Origin: Denitromonas halophila
GTDB taxonomy: Bacteria > Pseudomonadota > Gammaproteobacteria > Burkholderiales > Rhodocyclaceae
DNA: 64,000 bases
Reading direction: 5' to 3'
Assembly (NCBI RefSeq): GCF_007625155.1
Contig: NZ_VMNK01000006.1
Coordinates: 248,001-312,000, forward strand
Part shown: piece by piece, positions 8,180 through 15,794 of the stretch
How positions within the stretch are numbered: position 1 is the stretch's first letter
Layout of the letters: each line of letters starts with the position of its first letter
Notes under the pieces: model-generated
The model's database searches: none
Told to the model about the DNA's origin: nothing
What the model saw: the letters and a program-made list of their open reading frames with translations, nothing else
Translations under genes and position numbers: made by a program

Positions 8180-8980
8180 TTACGTGCCCTTGAAACTGGG
8201 CTTGCGCTTGTCCAGAAACGCGGTCACACCCTCGGCAAAATCGCCGGTGGCGCTGCACCGCGAGAAGGCCTCGGCCTCGCTTTGCAGCTGGGCTTCGAGC
8301 TGGTTGTCGATGCTCGCGTTGATCAAGCGCTTGAACTCACCATAGGCATGACGCGGGCCGGCCTTGAGGCGGGCCACCAGCGTATCGACCGACGCGTCCA
8401 GCGCGTCGGCGGGCACCACCCGGCTGACCAGGCCAAGGCGCAAGGCCTCGTCGGTCTTGAAGCGATCCGACAGCATCAGCAACTCCAGCGCCTTGCGCCG
8501 GCCGACGACCCGCGGCAAGAAGTAGGACATGCCGCCATCGGCCGACAAGCCGATCGCCGCGTAGGCGGTGGTGAACACGGCGTCGTCGGCGGCCACGGCC
8601 AGATCACAGCCGAGCATCAATGACAGACCAAAGCCCGCGCAGGCGCCACGCACCTTGGCGATCACCGGCTGAGGCAGCGACTGCAGCGTCTCGACGGTCG
8701 GGTTGATGTGATGCACGATCATGGCCTTGAAGGTGGCCAGCCGCGCCTGCGGCGTTTGTCCGAGCTGGCGGGCGAAATCATTCAGATCACCGCCGGCCAT
8801 GAAGTGCGCGCCGGCGCCGGTAACCACGACCACTTCCACATCGGTGCGAGCCTTGAGCGCGCGGGTGGCCGCGGCCAGATCTTCCATCATTTCCAGCGAC
8901 AAGGCGTTGAGCGCCTCGGGGCGGTTGAGCGTGAGCGTTGCGACGCCGTCGACGACATCGAGAGTGGCGGTATTGGCCAT
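8180..8980 (-). CDS. Crotonase-family protein, PaaG-like enoyl-CoA isomerase/hydratase
   Basis: A 266-residue crotonase. The start MANTATLDVV has AGGAG just upstream; the longer in-frame extension is rejected. The fold is clear (AHFMAGGDLNDF near 65, GACAGFGLSLMLGCDLAVAA near 110). Neither hydratase glutamate is present: the GGGCE position reads GFGLS and the following PE position reads AY. An aspartate in GLSADGG, with FLPRVVGR after it, matches PaaG-type isomerases. An isomerase is therefore likelier than a classical enoyl-CoA hydratase, but the substrate is open. It is a single gene without the fatty-acid operator seen elsewhere in the window. Confidence 0.8.
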   Translation of the reverse strand: MANTATLDVVDGVATLTLNRPEALNALSLEMMEDLAAATRALKARTDVEVVVVTGAGAHFMAGGDLNDFARQLGQTPQARLATFKAMIVHHINPTVETLQSLPQPVIAKVRGACAGFGLSLMLGCDLAVAADDAVFTTAYAAIGLSADGGMSYFLPRVVGRRKALELLMLSDRFKTDEALRLGLVSRVVPADALDASVDTLVARLKAGPRHAYGEFKRLINASIDNQLEAQLQSEAEAFSRCSATGDFAEGVTAFLDKRKPSFKGT

Positions 8981-9155
8981 GGGGGCTCCTTGGCGGATTC
9001 GGTTCGGTGGGGCGCCGGCGACCCTGCGCGGCAGCGCCTGCTGTGCCCAACTATACTGCGCCTTTCGGCGGCCCGCTGCCGCGGTGCTTGCCGGCACTGG
9101 AACCTGCGACGCCCGCCCGCACTCTCACCCAGGACTTTTCTGAGGAATCCGCCGT

Positions 9156-9737
9156 ATGCCACCGGTCACCCGTGCATTGATCATCAGCACCGTGCTGATT
9201 TTTTTGCTGCAACTGAACGGCGGCATGGTCTATCTGACGCCCTTTGCGCTGTGGCCCACACTGGGCAATGTGCTGACCGCCCCCTGGCAACTGGTGAGCT
9301 ACAGCTTTCTGCACGGCGGGATCGGTCACATCTTCTTCAACATGTTCGCGGTGTATATGTTCGGCAGCGAGCTGGAGCGCGTCTTTGGCGCGCGCCGCTA
9401 CGCCATGTTGTGGTTCGCCGGGGTGATCAGCGGGGCCTTGGCGCAGATCGCGGTCGGCATGCTGTTTGGCTCACAGGCGCCCGTCATCGGGGCGTCGGCC
9501 GGCGTGTTCGGGCTCCTGCTGACCTATGGCGTGCTGTTTCCGAAGCGCCGTGTGGTGCTGCTGATCCCGCCGATCCCGATGCCGGCGGCGTTATTCGTGG
9601 CGCTGTATGGCGCGCTCGAACTCTTCCTCGGCGTCACCGGCCTGCAAACCGGCGTGGCACATTTTGCCCACCTGGGCGGCATGCTCGGCGCAGGCTTGAT
9701 GCTCAGGTACTTTTGGTCGTCTCGACTTCGGCGCTGA
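9156..9737 (+). CDS. Rhomboid-family intramembrane serine protease
   Basis: A 193-residue protein with six predicted helices. It carries the rhomboid signatures: HGGIGHIFFNMFAVYMFG (HxxxHxxxN-like segment), the catalytic serine in GASAGVFG near residue 113, and the catalytic histidine in FAHLGGMLGAG near residue 170. Such proteases cleave membrane substrates within the bilayer; the substrate here is unknown. The last 35 bases overlap the convergent diguanylate cyclase gene. Confidence 0.92.
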   Translation: MPPVTRALIISTVLIFLLQLNGGMVYLTPFALWPTLGNVLTAPWQLVSYSFLHGGIGHIFFNMFAVYMFGSELERVFGARRYAMLWFAGVISGALAQIAVGMLFGSQAPVIGASAGVFGLLLTYGVLFPKRRVVLLIPPIPMPAALFVALYGALELFLGVTGLQTGVAHFAHLGGMLGAGLMLRYFWSSRLRR

Positions 9738-12700
9738 GCCAGGTGTCGGTAAACACCGTCGCCGGCACCGGCTTGCCATAGAAGTAGCCCTGCAAAATGC
9801 GGCACCCCCCGGCGACGAGAAAATCGCGCTGGGCGGCGGTCTCCACCCCCTCAGCGACCACCGCCATCCCCAGGTCGCGGGCCAGCGACATGGTGGCGCT
9901 GGCGATGGCGCGGTCTTCGGCGTCGTCGGGCAGATCCTTGACGAAAGAGCGGTCGATCTTGAGCCGGTGGATCGGGAAGCGCTTGAGATAGGCGAGGCTG
10001 GAATAGCCCGTGCCGAAATCATCCAGCGCGAGCGTGAAGCCCATGTCGCGCAGGCCCCACAGCCGATCGACAATATCGCTGCCGGCCTGCATCAGCGCGC
10101 TTTCGGTGATCTCGAGTTCGATCTGGGCCGGGTCGGCGCCGGTCTCATCGAGAATGTCCTTGAGCCGCGTCTCGAAGCCGGCATGACGGAACTGGATGGC
10201 CGAGATGTTGATCGCCACGCGCACATCGGGGCGCCCCTCGCTCGCCCACTGGCGCTGCTGACGACAGGCCTCGCGCAGCACCCAGTCGCCAATCGGCAGA
10301 ATCAGGCCCGAGGTTTCGGCCACCGGGATGAAGCGGTGCGGCGGCACCTCGCCCAGATCGCGGCTGGTCCAGCGCAGCAGCGCCTCGCAGCCCACCACAT
10401 GGCCCTCCGGCATGCCCATCTGCGGCTGGTAGTGCAGCGCCAGTTCGTTGCGCTCGATGGCGCGGCGCAAAGCGGTTTCGAGCATCAAGCGCTGATAGGC
10501 CTGGGCGTTCATGCGATCTTCAAAGAAGCGGTAAGTGTTGCGCCCCGCATCTTTGGCACCATACATGGCCAGATCGGCCTGCTTGAGCAAGCTGTCGACA
10601 TCACAGGCGTCCTGCGGGTAGAGCGCTATCCCGATGCTGGCCGACACCACCAGTTCGTGCCCCTCGATCGAGAAAGGCGACACCAGCGCCGAAGTGATCT
10701 GGCGCGCCACGGCGGCGGCGTCTTCGGGCTGTCCGAGCCGCGGCACCAGCACCACGAATTCGTCGCCGCCGAGGCGCGCCAGCAGGTCTTCGTCACGCAG
10801 AACGGACTTCAAGCGATCGGCAACCGCCCTGAGCAGCAGGTCGCCGACCGGATGGCCGAGCGAATCATTGACCGTCTTGAACTGGTCGAGATCGAGAAAC
10901 AGGACCGCCAACTGGTCGCCATGGCGCTCGGCGCTATTGAGCGCCTGCGCCGTGTTGCGCATCCACAGGGCGCGGTTGGGCAGTTGGGTGAGTCCGTCGT
11001 AGTGCGCGAGAAACTGGATATGCGCTTCGGACTCACGCGCCAGCGTCACGTCCTGCACCGTGCCGCGCACCCGCAAGTCGCCATTCGGCAAGCTCACGCT
11101 CTCAATCTGGAAGTGACCAATACACGCCGCCTCGCCCCCACGGGAAAATCGTGCATCCAAGGTGGCGGCGCCAACGGCATGGCGCAGGCGGTCGATCGCT
11201 TCGGCCAGGTGGTGGCGATCATGCTCGGCCACACAGGCCAGCATGCTCGCCAGGTCGGTCGATGAATCGACCGCGAGACCGAGCAGGCGACACAGCTCAT
11301 CAGAACAGCGCAGCCCCGACGCCCCGTCCAGCTCCCAGCTCCCCAGCTGCGCAATCGCCTGCGCGCGGGCCAGCGCGACCTGCTGTTCGCGCAGGCGTTC
11401 GCTGGTGGCCGCCAGCTGTGCGGTGCGCTTGCTGACCAGCCCCTCAACCTGGAGCGTATGGGCGCTGGTCAGCAGCAAAAACGCGCCCAGCATGCCAACC
11501 GCCAACAGGTTGGTCACCAGCGCAATCCAGACCACCCACCCGCGCTGCAAGGAGGCATAGCCGGGCAATGCCGAGACGCGCACATCCCAGGTGCGGCTGG
11601 CAAAGCTGAAGTTGTCCGCCAGATTCAATCCGTCCGCGGCGCTCAGATCGCGCTCGCACCCAGCGGGGCCGTATAAGCGCACCGGGCCCTGCGTCGGGTC
11701 CAGATCCGACATACACAGGCGCAGATGGGGCGACAGGCGATTCTCGATCGCGGCGTCTACCGTGTCCCCCAGGCGCAAGGCGACATACGCCATGCCCAGG
11801 CGCTTCGGCGGACTCTGCCCGAGCTCGATGTCGAACACCGGTTGGTAGATGACCACACCGAACTGGTCACCCGTTTCCTGCTGCAGCCGGATCGGCGGTG
11901 TCGCCACGGGCAGTCCTGTCCGCTCAGCCTGCTCCAGGGCCACCCGCGCAGGCCCGAAACCCAGCGGGTTGAGCCCGATCACCGCGCGATTGACGGCAAT
12001 GGGCTCGGCATAAACGATCGGGTAGTAGCGCGGCGCCGGTTTGACCGCCAAGGCGTGTCCGTCGTCATCGCGCTCAAAGATGTCAAAGTCCTCGCCCAGC
12101 TCGGCACGCATGCGCTGCATGAAGGCCGGGCGCTCCGCTTCGGTCACGCTCGGCGCCCAACCCATGACTCGCAAGCCCGGGTAACGCGCAAACCAGGGTT
12201 GGCTGAACAGGCGGAAGGACTGCACATCGGCGCCGCGCTGCACGGTGGCCATACGCTCCAGCGCCTGCAAGGCATCGAGATGGTCTTTGACCCGCGTGAA
12301 GATGCGCCCCATCAAGGCATTGGCGTCACGCTGGAACTCATCTTCCAGACGCTGCTTCTCCCAACTGCCAACCTGAAAAATCAGCAAGGCCATCATCAGC
12401 AAGGCAAAACACATCGGCGGCGCGACGACGCGCCTGCGGGGTGCCCAGGCGTCTCTCGGGCGCCCCAGCATCACGAAAATCAGCGGCACACAAATGAGTA
12501 CGCCGAGCGAATCGCCCGCCCACCAGTTCCACCAGCTGAACGCCGCCTCTTCCATCGGCAGCGAGCCGGTCAATACCAGCACACCCACGCCGATACTGGC
12601 ATTGATCAGGCAACTGATCGGCCCCGCCAAGAACAGAAAGGACATGATCTGCCGGGCGCGATCGAGCACGACCGGGAAGCCTGTCCAGCGCCTTGCCAGT

Positions 12701-13050
12701 GCCGCGCCGGCCGCCGCTTGCAACACGGCCCCGACCGCCACAAAAAACGGCGCCACACTGCCTGATGCCGGCAAACCGGCTTGCCACAAGGCCACCAGAT
12801 TGACCGCCAGCGCACCCAGCCCGATGGCCGGCAGCATGCGCAGCCCATAGAGCAACACACCCGCCAAGGCGATACCGGCAGGCGGAAACAATGGCGCCAC
12901 ATAGCCGGGTGAAATGGCCATTTGAAGCGACAACACCCCTGTCACCGAGTAAGCCAGAAACAACAGGATGGCGTGCTTGAGCCAGGTTGGAGTCAGCATT
13001 GAGAAATGCGCAAAAAAGTGCCTGAGAGATTGACGGAGTCTACGGCACAT
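9703..13050 (-). CDS. MASE1-CHASE-GGDEF-EAL cyclic-di-GMP protein
   Basis: A large sensor protein (1115 residues from 13050; an alternative start MLTPTWLKHAILL at 12999 would remove 17 residues, and neither has a clear ribosome site). In order: a MASE1-type membrane domain (about 20-290), a periplasmic CHASE-like domain (about 300-510), a further helix, a PAS-like region (about 560-660), GGDEF with intact GGDEF motif (near 760), and EAL with CEALLRW (near 888) and DDFGTGYSS. Both catalytic motifs look complete, so it may make or break cyclic-di-GMP, presumably controlling surface attachment. The signal is unknown. It is transcribed as a single gene. Confidence 0.9.
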   Translation of the reverse strand: MCRRLRQSLRHFFAHFSMLTPTWLKHAILLFLAYSVTGVLSLQMAISPGYVAPLFPPAGIALAGVLLYGLRMLPAIGLGALAVNLVALWQAGLPASGSVAPFFVAVGAVLQAAAGAALARRWTGFPVVLDRARQIMSFLFLAGPISCLINASIGVGVLVLTGSLPMEEAAFSWWNWWAGDSLGVLICVPLIFVMLGRPRDAWAPRRRVVAPPMCFALLMMALLIFQVGSWEKQRLEDEFQRDANALMGRIFTRVKDHLDALQALERMATVQRGADVQSFRLFSQPWFARYPGLRVMGWAPSVTEAERPAFMQRMRAELGEDFDIFERDDDGHALAVKPAPRYYPIVYAEPIAVNRAVIGLNPLGFGPARVALEQAERTGLPVATPPIRLQQETGDQFGVVIYQPVFDIELGQSPPKRLGMAYVALRLGDTVDAAIENRLSPHLRLCMSDLDPTQGPVRLYGPAGCERDLSAADGLNLADNFSFASRTWDVRVSALPGYASLQRGWVVWIALVTNLLAVGMLGAFLLLTSAHTLQVEGLVSKRTAQLAATSERLREQQVALARAQAIAQLGSWELDGASGLRCSDELCRLLGLAVDSSTDLASMLACVAEHDRHHLAEAIDRLRHAVGAATLDARFSRGGEAACIGHFQIESVSLPNGDLRVRGTVQDVTLARESEAHIQFLAHYDGLTQLPNRALWMRNTAQALNSAERHGDQLAVLFLDLDQFKTVNDSLGHPVGDLLLRAVADRLKSVLRDEDLLARLGGDEFVVLVPRLGQPEDAAAVARQITSALVSPFSIEGHELVVSASIGIALYPQDACDVDSLLKQADLAMYGAKDAGRNTYRFFEDRMNAQAYQRLMLETALRRAIERNELALHYQPQMGMPEGHVVGCEALLRWTSRDLGEVPPHRFIPVAETSGLILPIGDWVLREACRQQRQWASEGRPDVRVAINISAIQFRHAGFETRLKDILDETGADPAQIELEITESALMQAGSDIVDRLWGLRDMGFTLALDDFGTGYSSLAYLKRFPIHRLKIDRSFVKDLPDDAEDRAIASATMSLARDLGMAVVAEGVETAAQRDFLVAGGCRILQGYFYGKPVPATVFTDTWLSAEVETTKST

Positions 13051-13174
13051 CGAGGCGAATCTTGATCTAGATCCAGTACTGCGTCGGTCGCTTTGTGATG
13101 ACCGGCAGGCACCGCGAGTCGCGATGCAGGGGAGAGCCGCAAGCGTGCCAAATCCGTTACCATGCAGCTTTCAA

Positions 13175-13192
13175 TTCAAACGGTCGTTTGAT
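13175..13192. promoter_or_regulatory. FadR-like operator next to dienoyl-CoA isomerase
   Basis: TTCAAACG (13175-13182), GT, CGTTTGAT (13185-13192). It is the same inverted repeat seen at 31842-31859 (one mismatch at the outer base) and ends one base before the ATG at 13194. If the start is right, the operator occupies the ribosome binding region. Confidence 0.7.
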
Positions 13193-13193
13193 T

Positions 13194-14015
13194 ATGACAA
13201 GCCCTGATTTCGCCAATCTCTCGCTGTCGCTAGACAACGGCATTGCCCGCATCGCCTTCAACCGCCCCGACTGCGCCAACGCCCTGGATGCCGAGTTATG
13301 GGACGCCATGCGACGCGCCTTCCAGTGGGCGGACGACACCGATGCCGTGCGCGTGATCGTGCTGGCCGGCGAGGGCAAGCACTTCTGCGCCGGCATTGAC
13401 CTTGCCCTGCTCGCCGGCGTCCCGGCGCGCATCCGCCACGCCGACCCCGCGCGTGCCCAAGAGAAACTGCGCCGCCTGATCCTCGACATGCAGGACTGCG
13501 TGAGCGCCATCGCCCGTTGCCGCAAACCGGTCATCGCCGCCATTCAGGGCGCCTGCATCGGCGGCGGGGTGGACATCGTCACCGCCTGCGACATGCGTTA
13601 TGCCAGCGCCGAGGCGCGCTTTTCGGTGCGCGAGATCGACATGGCCATGGCGGCCGACGTCGGCACACTGCAGCGCCTGCCACGCTTGATCCCCGACGGC
13701 ATCGCGCGCGAACTGGCCTTCACCGGCCGGGAGTTCGGTGCGACCGAGGCGGCACAACTCGGCCTGGTCAATCGCGTGTTCGACACCCCCGAGGCCTTGT
13801 CCGCCGGAGTGGAGAAGATCGCACAGGCCATCGCCGGAAAATCGCCCCTGGCCATCCGCGGCACCAAAGCGGTGATGGACTATAGCCGCGATCACAGCAT
13901 CGAAGACGGCCTGCGCTTCGTCGCCAACTGGAACGCCAGCGCCCTGCTCACCCGTGACATGCAAGTCGCCGCCCAAGCCATGCAGACCCGCCAGGCCCCG
14001 CCGTTCGACGACTGA
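13194..14015 (+). CDS. Delta(3,5)-delta(2,4)-dienoyl-CoA isomerase (ECH1-type crotonase)
   Basis: A 273-residue crotonase starting MTSPDFANLSLSL. The active-site layout is that of mammalian dienoyl-CoA isomerase: GGGVD (D127), SVREID (E147) and MAADVGTLQRLP (D155), spaced 20 and 8 residues apart as in the ECH1 Asp-Glu-Asp triad. The family enzyme isomerises 3,5-dienoyl-CoA from odd-position double bonds so that unsaturated fatty acids can enter beta-oxidation. The operator at 13175-13192 ties it to the beta-oxidation cluster. No Shine-Dalgarno precedes the ATG, which suggests a leaderless or operator-embedded start; an open frame extends upstream to 13095. Confidence 0.88.
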   Translation: MTSPDFANLSLSLDNGIARIAFNRPDCANALDAELWDAMRRAFQWADDTDAVRVIVLAGEGKHFCAGIDLALLAGVPARIRHADPARAQEKLRRLILDMQDCVSAIARCRKPVIAAIQGACIGGGVDIVTACDMRYASAEARFSVREIDMAMAADVGTLQRLPRLIPDGIARELAFTGREFGATEAAQLGLVNRVFDTPEALSAGVEKIAQAIAGKSPLAIRGTKAVMDYSRDHSIEDGLRFVANWNASALLTRDMQVAAQAMQTRQAPPFDD

Positions 14016-14033
14016 ACATCATTGAAAGTCCCC

Positions 14034-14073
14034 ACCCACCGCCTATGCTTAGCTTGATGGCATAGGCGTGGGT
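14034..14073. other. Long hairpin between isomerase and TIR-LCCL gene
   Basis: ACCCACCGCCTATGC (14034-14048) pairs with GCATAGGCGTGGGT (14060-14073) with one bulged C and an 11-base loop. It lies 18 bases after the isomerase stop and 50 before the TIR gene start. No T-run follows on the plus strand, so it may be a weak terminator, an mRNA-end stabiliser or a protein-binding dyad. Confidence 0.55.
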
Positions 14074-14123
14074 CCGGCCGGGTCCACACGCCACCGCAGG
14101 ACGGCCAGCTGGGGGGGATCGCC

Positions 14124-15737
14124 TTGGGTAAAACGGCATTCATCAGCCACGCCTCCGAAGACGCCGCACGCGCCATGGAGGTGTGCATCGCGCTCGAAGC
14201 GCAAGGCGTGCCGTGCTGGATCGCGCCGCGCGACGTCACGCCGGGCCGTGACTACGCCTCCGAAATTCTCGACGGCATCGCCGACAGCGCAGTGTTCGTG
14301 GTGCTGCTGTCGGCCGAGGCCAACGCATCGGGTTTCGTGCGGCGCGAGGTGGAACGCGCAGTCAGCAAGAACAAACCAGTGTTCCCCGTGCGCCTCGAAG
14401 ATGTGGTGCCGTCCAAGGCGCTGGAGCTGTTCATCTCCTCGGCCCACTGGATCGATGCCTGGGCGGCACCACGCGAGGTGCACTGGCAGCGCCTGGCAGA
14501 GGTGATCCGAGAGGAGGCTGGCAGGCCGCCTCCTGGCCCCGTGCTTGCCCCGACATCCGGCGGCCCGCCACCGGTCAAGAAGCGTGGCCCCCCGATCGTG
14601 CTGGCCGGGGTCGTTGCGGTGGCACTGCTCGGTGGCCTCGGCTGGTGGCTGTCGCGCGCCCCGGCACCGCCGACGACCGCTCCCCTTTCTGCAGCGAAGC
14701 ACGACACGCCCTCGGCCGACACACCGCCCGTCGACGAGCCGGCAGCACACACTCCATCGACCGCGGCGCCCGCTCCCAAGGCGAGCGCCCCTTCGCCCGC
14801 CATGGCGGCCTCCGCGTCCGACGCCGGCCCCTGCCCGCAGCGCCTGTCGGTCAATCCCGCGCTGGAGACACCCTTCGCCTGCCACTGCAGCGCCGAGGCC
14901 GCACGCGACGGCACGGTGTGGGGCACCGACAACTACACCGTCGACTCGACCCTGTGCGCCGCGGCCGTACATGCCGGCGTGATCGGCCGCGAGGGCGGCA
15001 CGGTCACGGCGCTGCGCGAGGCGGGGCGCGACATCTACATCGGCACCGCACGCCACGGTATCGCCAGCTACGACTACGGCCGCAATGCCCGCAGCCTGCG
15101 CTTTGCCGGCGCGCCGGCGCCGACACCCGGCCCTGAACCCTGCCCCCAGCGGCTGTCGATCAACCCCGATCTGCCGCTGCCCTACACGTGCCACTGCACG
15201 GCCGGGGCGATACGCGAGGGCGCTGTCTGGGGGACGGATGTCTATACACGCGACTCCAACCTGTGTGGCGCAGCGGCCCATGCCGGCGCGGTCGGACGCG
15301 AGGGCGGCGACGTCACTGCGCGCGACGCACCGGGGCGCGATCTGTACATCGGCACCTCGCGCCACGGCATCGCCAGCAACGACTACGGCCGCTACGCCCA
15401 CAGCATCCGTTTCGACAGCATAGCGGTCGCGACCGGGCCGGAACCCTGCCCGCAACGCCTGTCGATCAACCCTGATCTGCCCACGCCCTTCACCTGTATC
15501 TGTAGCGCCGAGGCCGTCCGCAGCGGCACGGTGTGGGGCACCGATGTGTATACCGGCGACTCCGGCCTGTGCAGCGCCGCCGTCCATGCCGGCGCGGTGG
15601 CACGCTCCGGCGGCCCCATCACGGTCTATCGCGAGGCCGGGCGCGAGCTGTATGTGGGCAGCCAGCGCAACGGCATCAGCAGCGGCGATTACGGCCACTA
15701 TGCCAGCAGCCTCCGCTTCCTGATCCGGACCTTCTGA
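14124..15737 (+). CDS. TIR domain - transmembrane helix - three LCCL domains
   Basis: A 537-residue protein with a TTG start preceded by a G-rich ribosome site; the TIR begins at once (GKTAFISHASEDAARAME). The TIR domain spans residues 3 to about 130, with SHASEDA, the WIAPRDVTPG loop, and a glutamate at E75 (SGFVRREVER) at the position of the NADase glutamate; Trp-Cys of the usual WCxxE is replaced by Phe-Val. One membrane helix follows at about 157-176, then a Pro/Ala/Thr linker to about 230. Three LCCL repeats occupy about 235-328, 338-430 and 440-537. Each has CPQRLS, a Cys-rich turn (HC or IC), VWGTDxYTxDSxLCxAAxHAG and a YxG/RxGIxSxDYG end. The likely topology is TIR in the cytoplasm and LCCL in the periplasm. 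The ligand and the effect of the TIR are unknown. Confidence 0.87.
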   Translation: MGKTAFISHASEDAARAMEVCIALEAQGVPCWIAPRDVTPGRDYASEILDGIADSAVFVVLLSAEANASGFVRREVERAVSKNKPVFPVRLEDVVPSKALELFISSAHWIDAWAAPREVHWQRLAEVIREEAGRPPPGPVLAPTSGGPPPVKKRGPPIVLAGVVAVALLGGLGWWLSRAPAPPTTAPLSAAKHDTPSADTPPVDEPAAHTPSTAAPAPKASAPSPAMAASASDAGPCPQRLSVNPALETPFACHCSAEAARDGTVWGTDNYTVDSTLCAAAVHAGVIGREGGTVTALREAGRDIYIGTARHGIASYDYGRNARSLRFAGAPAPTPGPEPCPQRLSINPDLPLPYTCHCTAGAIREGAVWGTDVYTRDSNLCGAAAHAGAVGREGGDVTARDAPGRDLYIGTSRHGIASNDYGRYAHSIRFDSIAVATGPEPCPQRLSINPDLPTPFTCICSAEAVRSGTVWGTDVYTGDSGLCSAAVHAGAVARSGGPITVYREAGRELYVGSQRNGISSGDYGHYASSLRFLIRTF

Positions 15738-15746
15738 ACGCCGACA

Positions 15747-15763
15747 GCCCGCACTTGGCGGGC
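15747..15763 (+). terminator. Short GC hairpin after the TIR-LCCL gene
   Basis: GCCCGC (15747-15752) and GCGGGC (15758-15763) with a 5-base loop lie 9 bases after the stop. The T-run is weak. It could serve either convergent gene. Confidence 0.4.
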
Positions 15764-15794
15764 CGTCTGTCGTCTGCGCAGGCAGGACGTAAGC

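Noticed and set aside
13095-13193. Upstream extension of the dienoyl-CoA isomerase
   Set aside because: The added residues show no crotonase likeness and would translate through the operator; kept as an alternative only.
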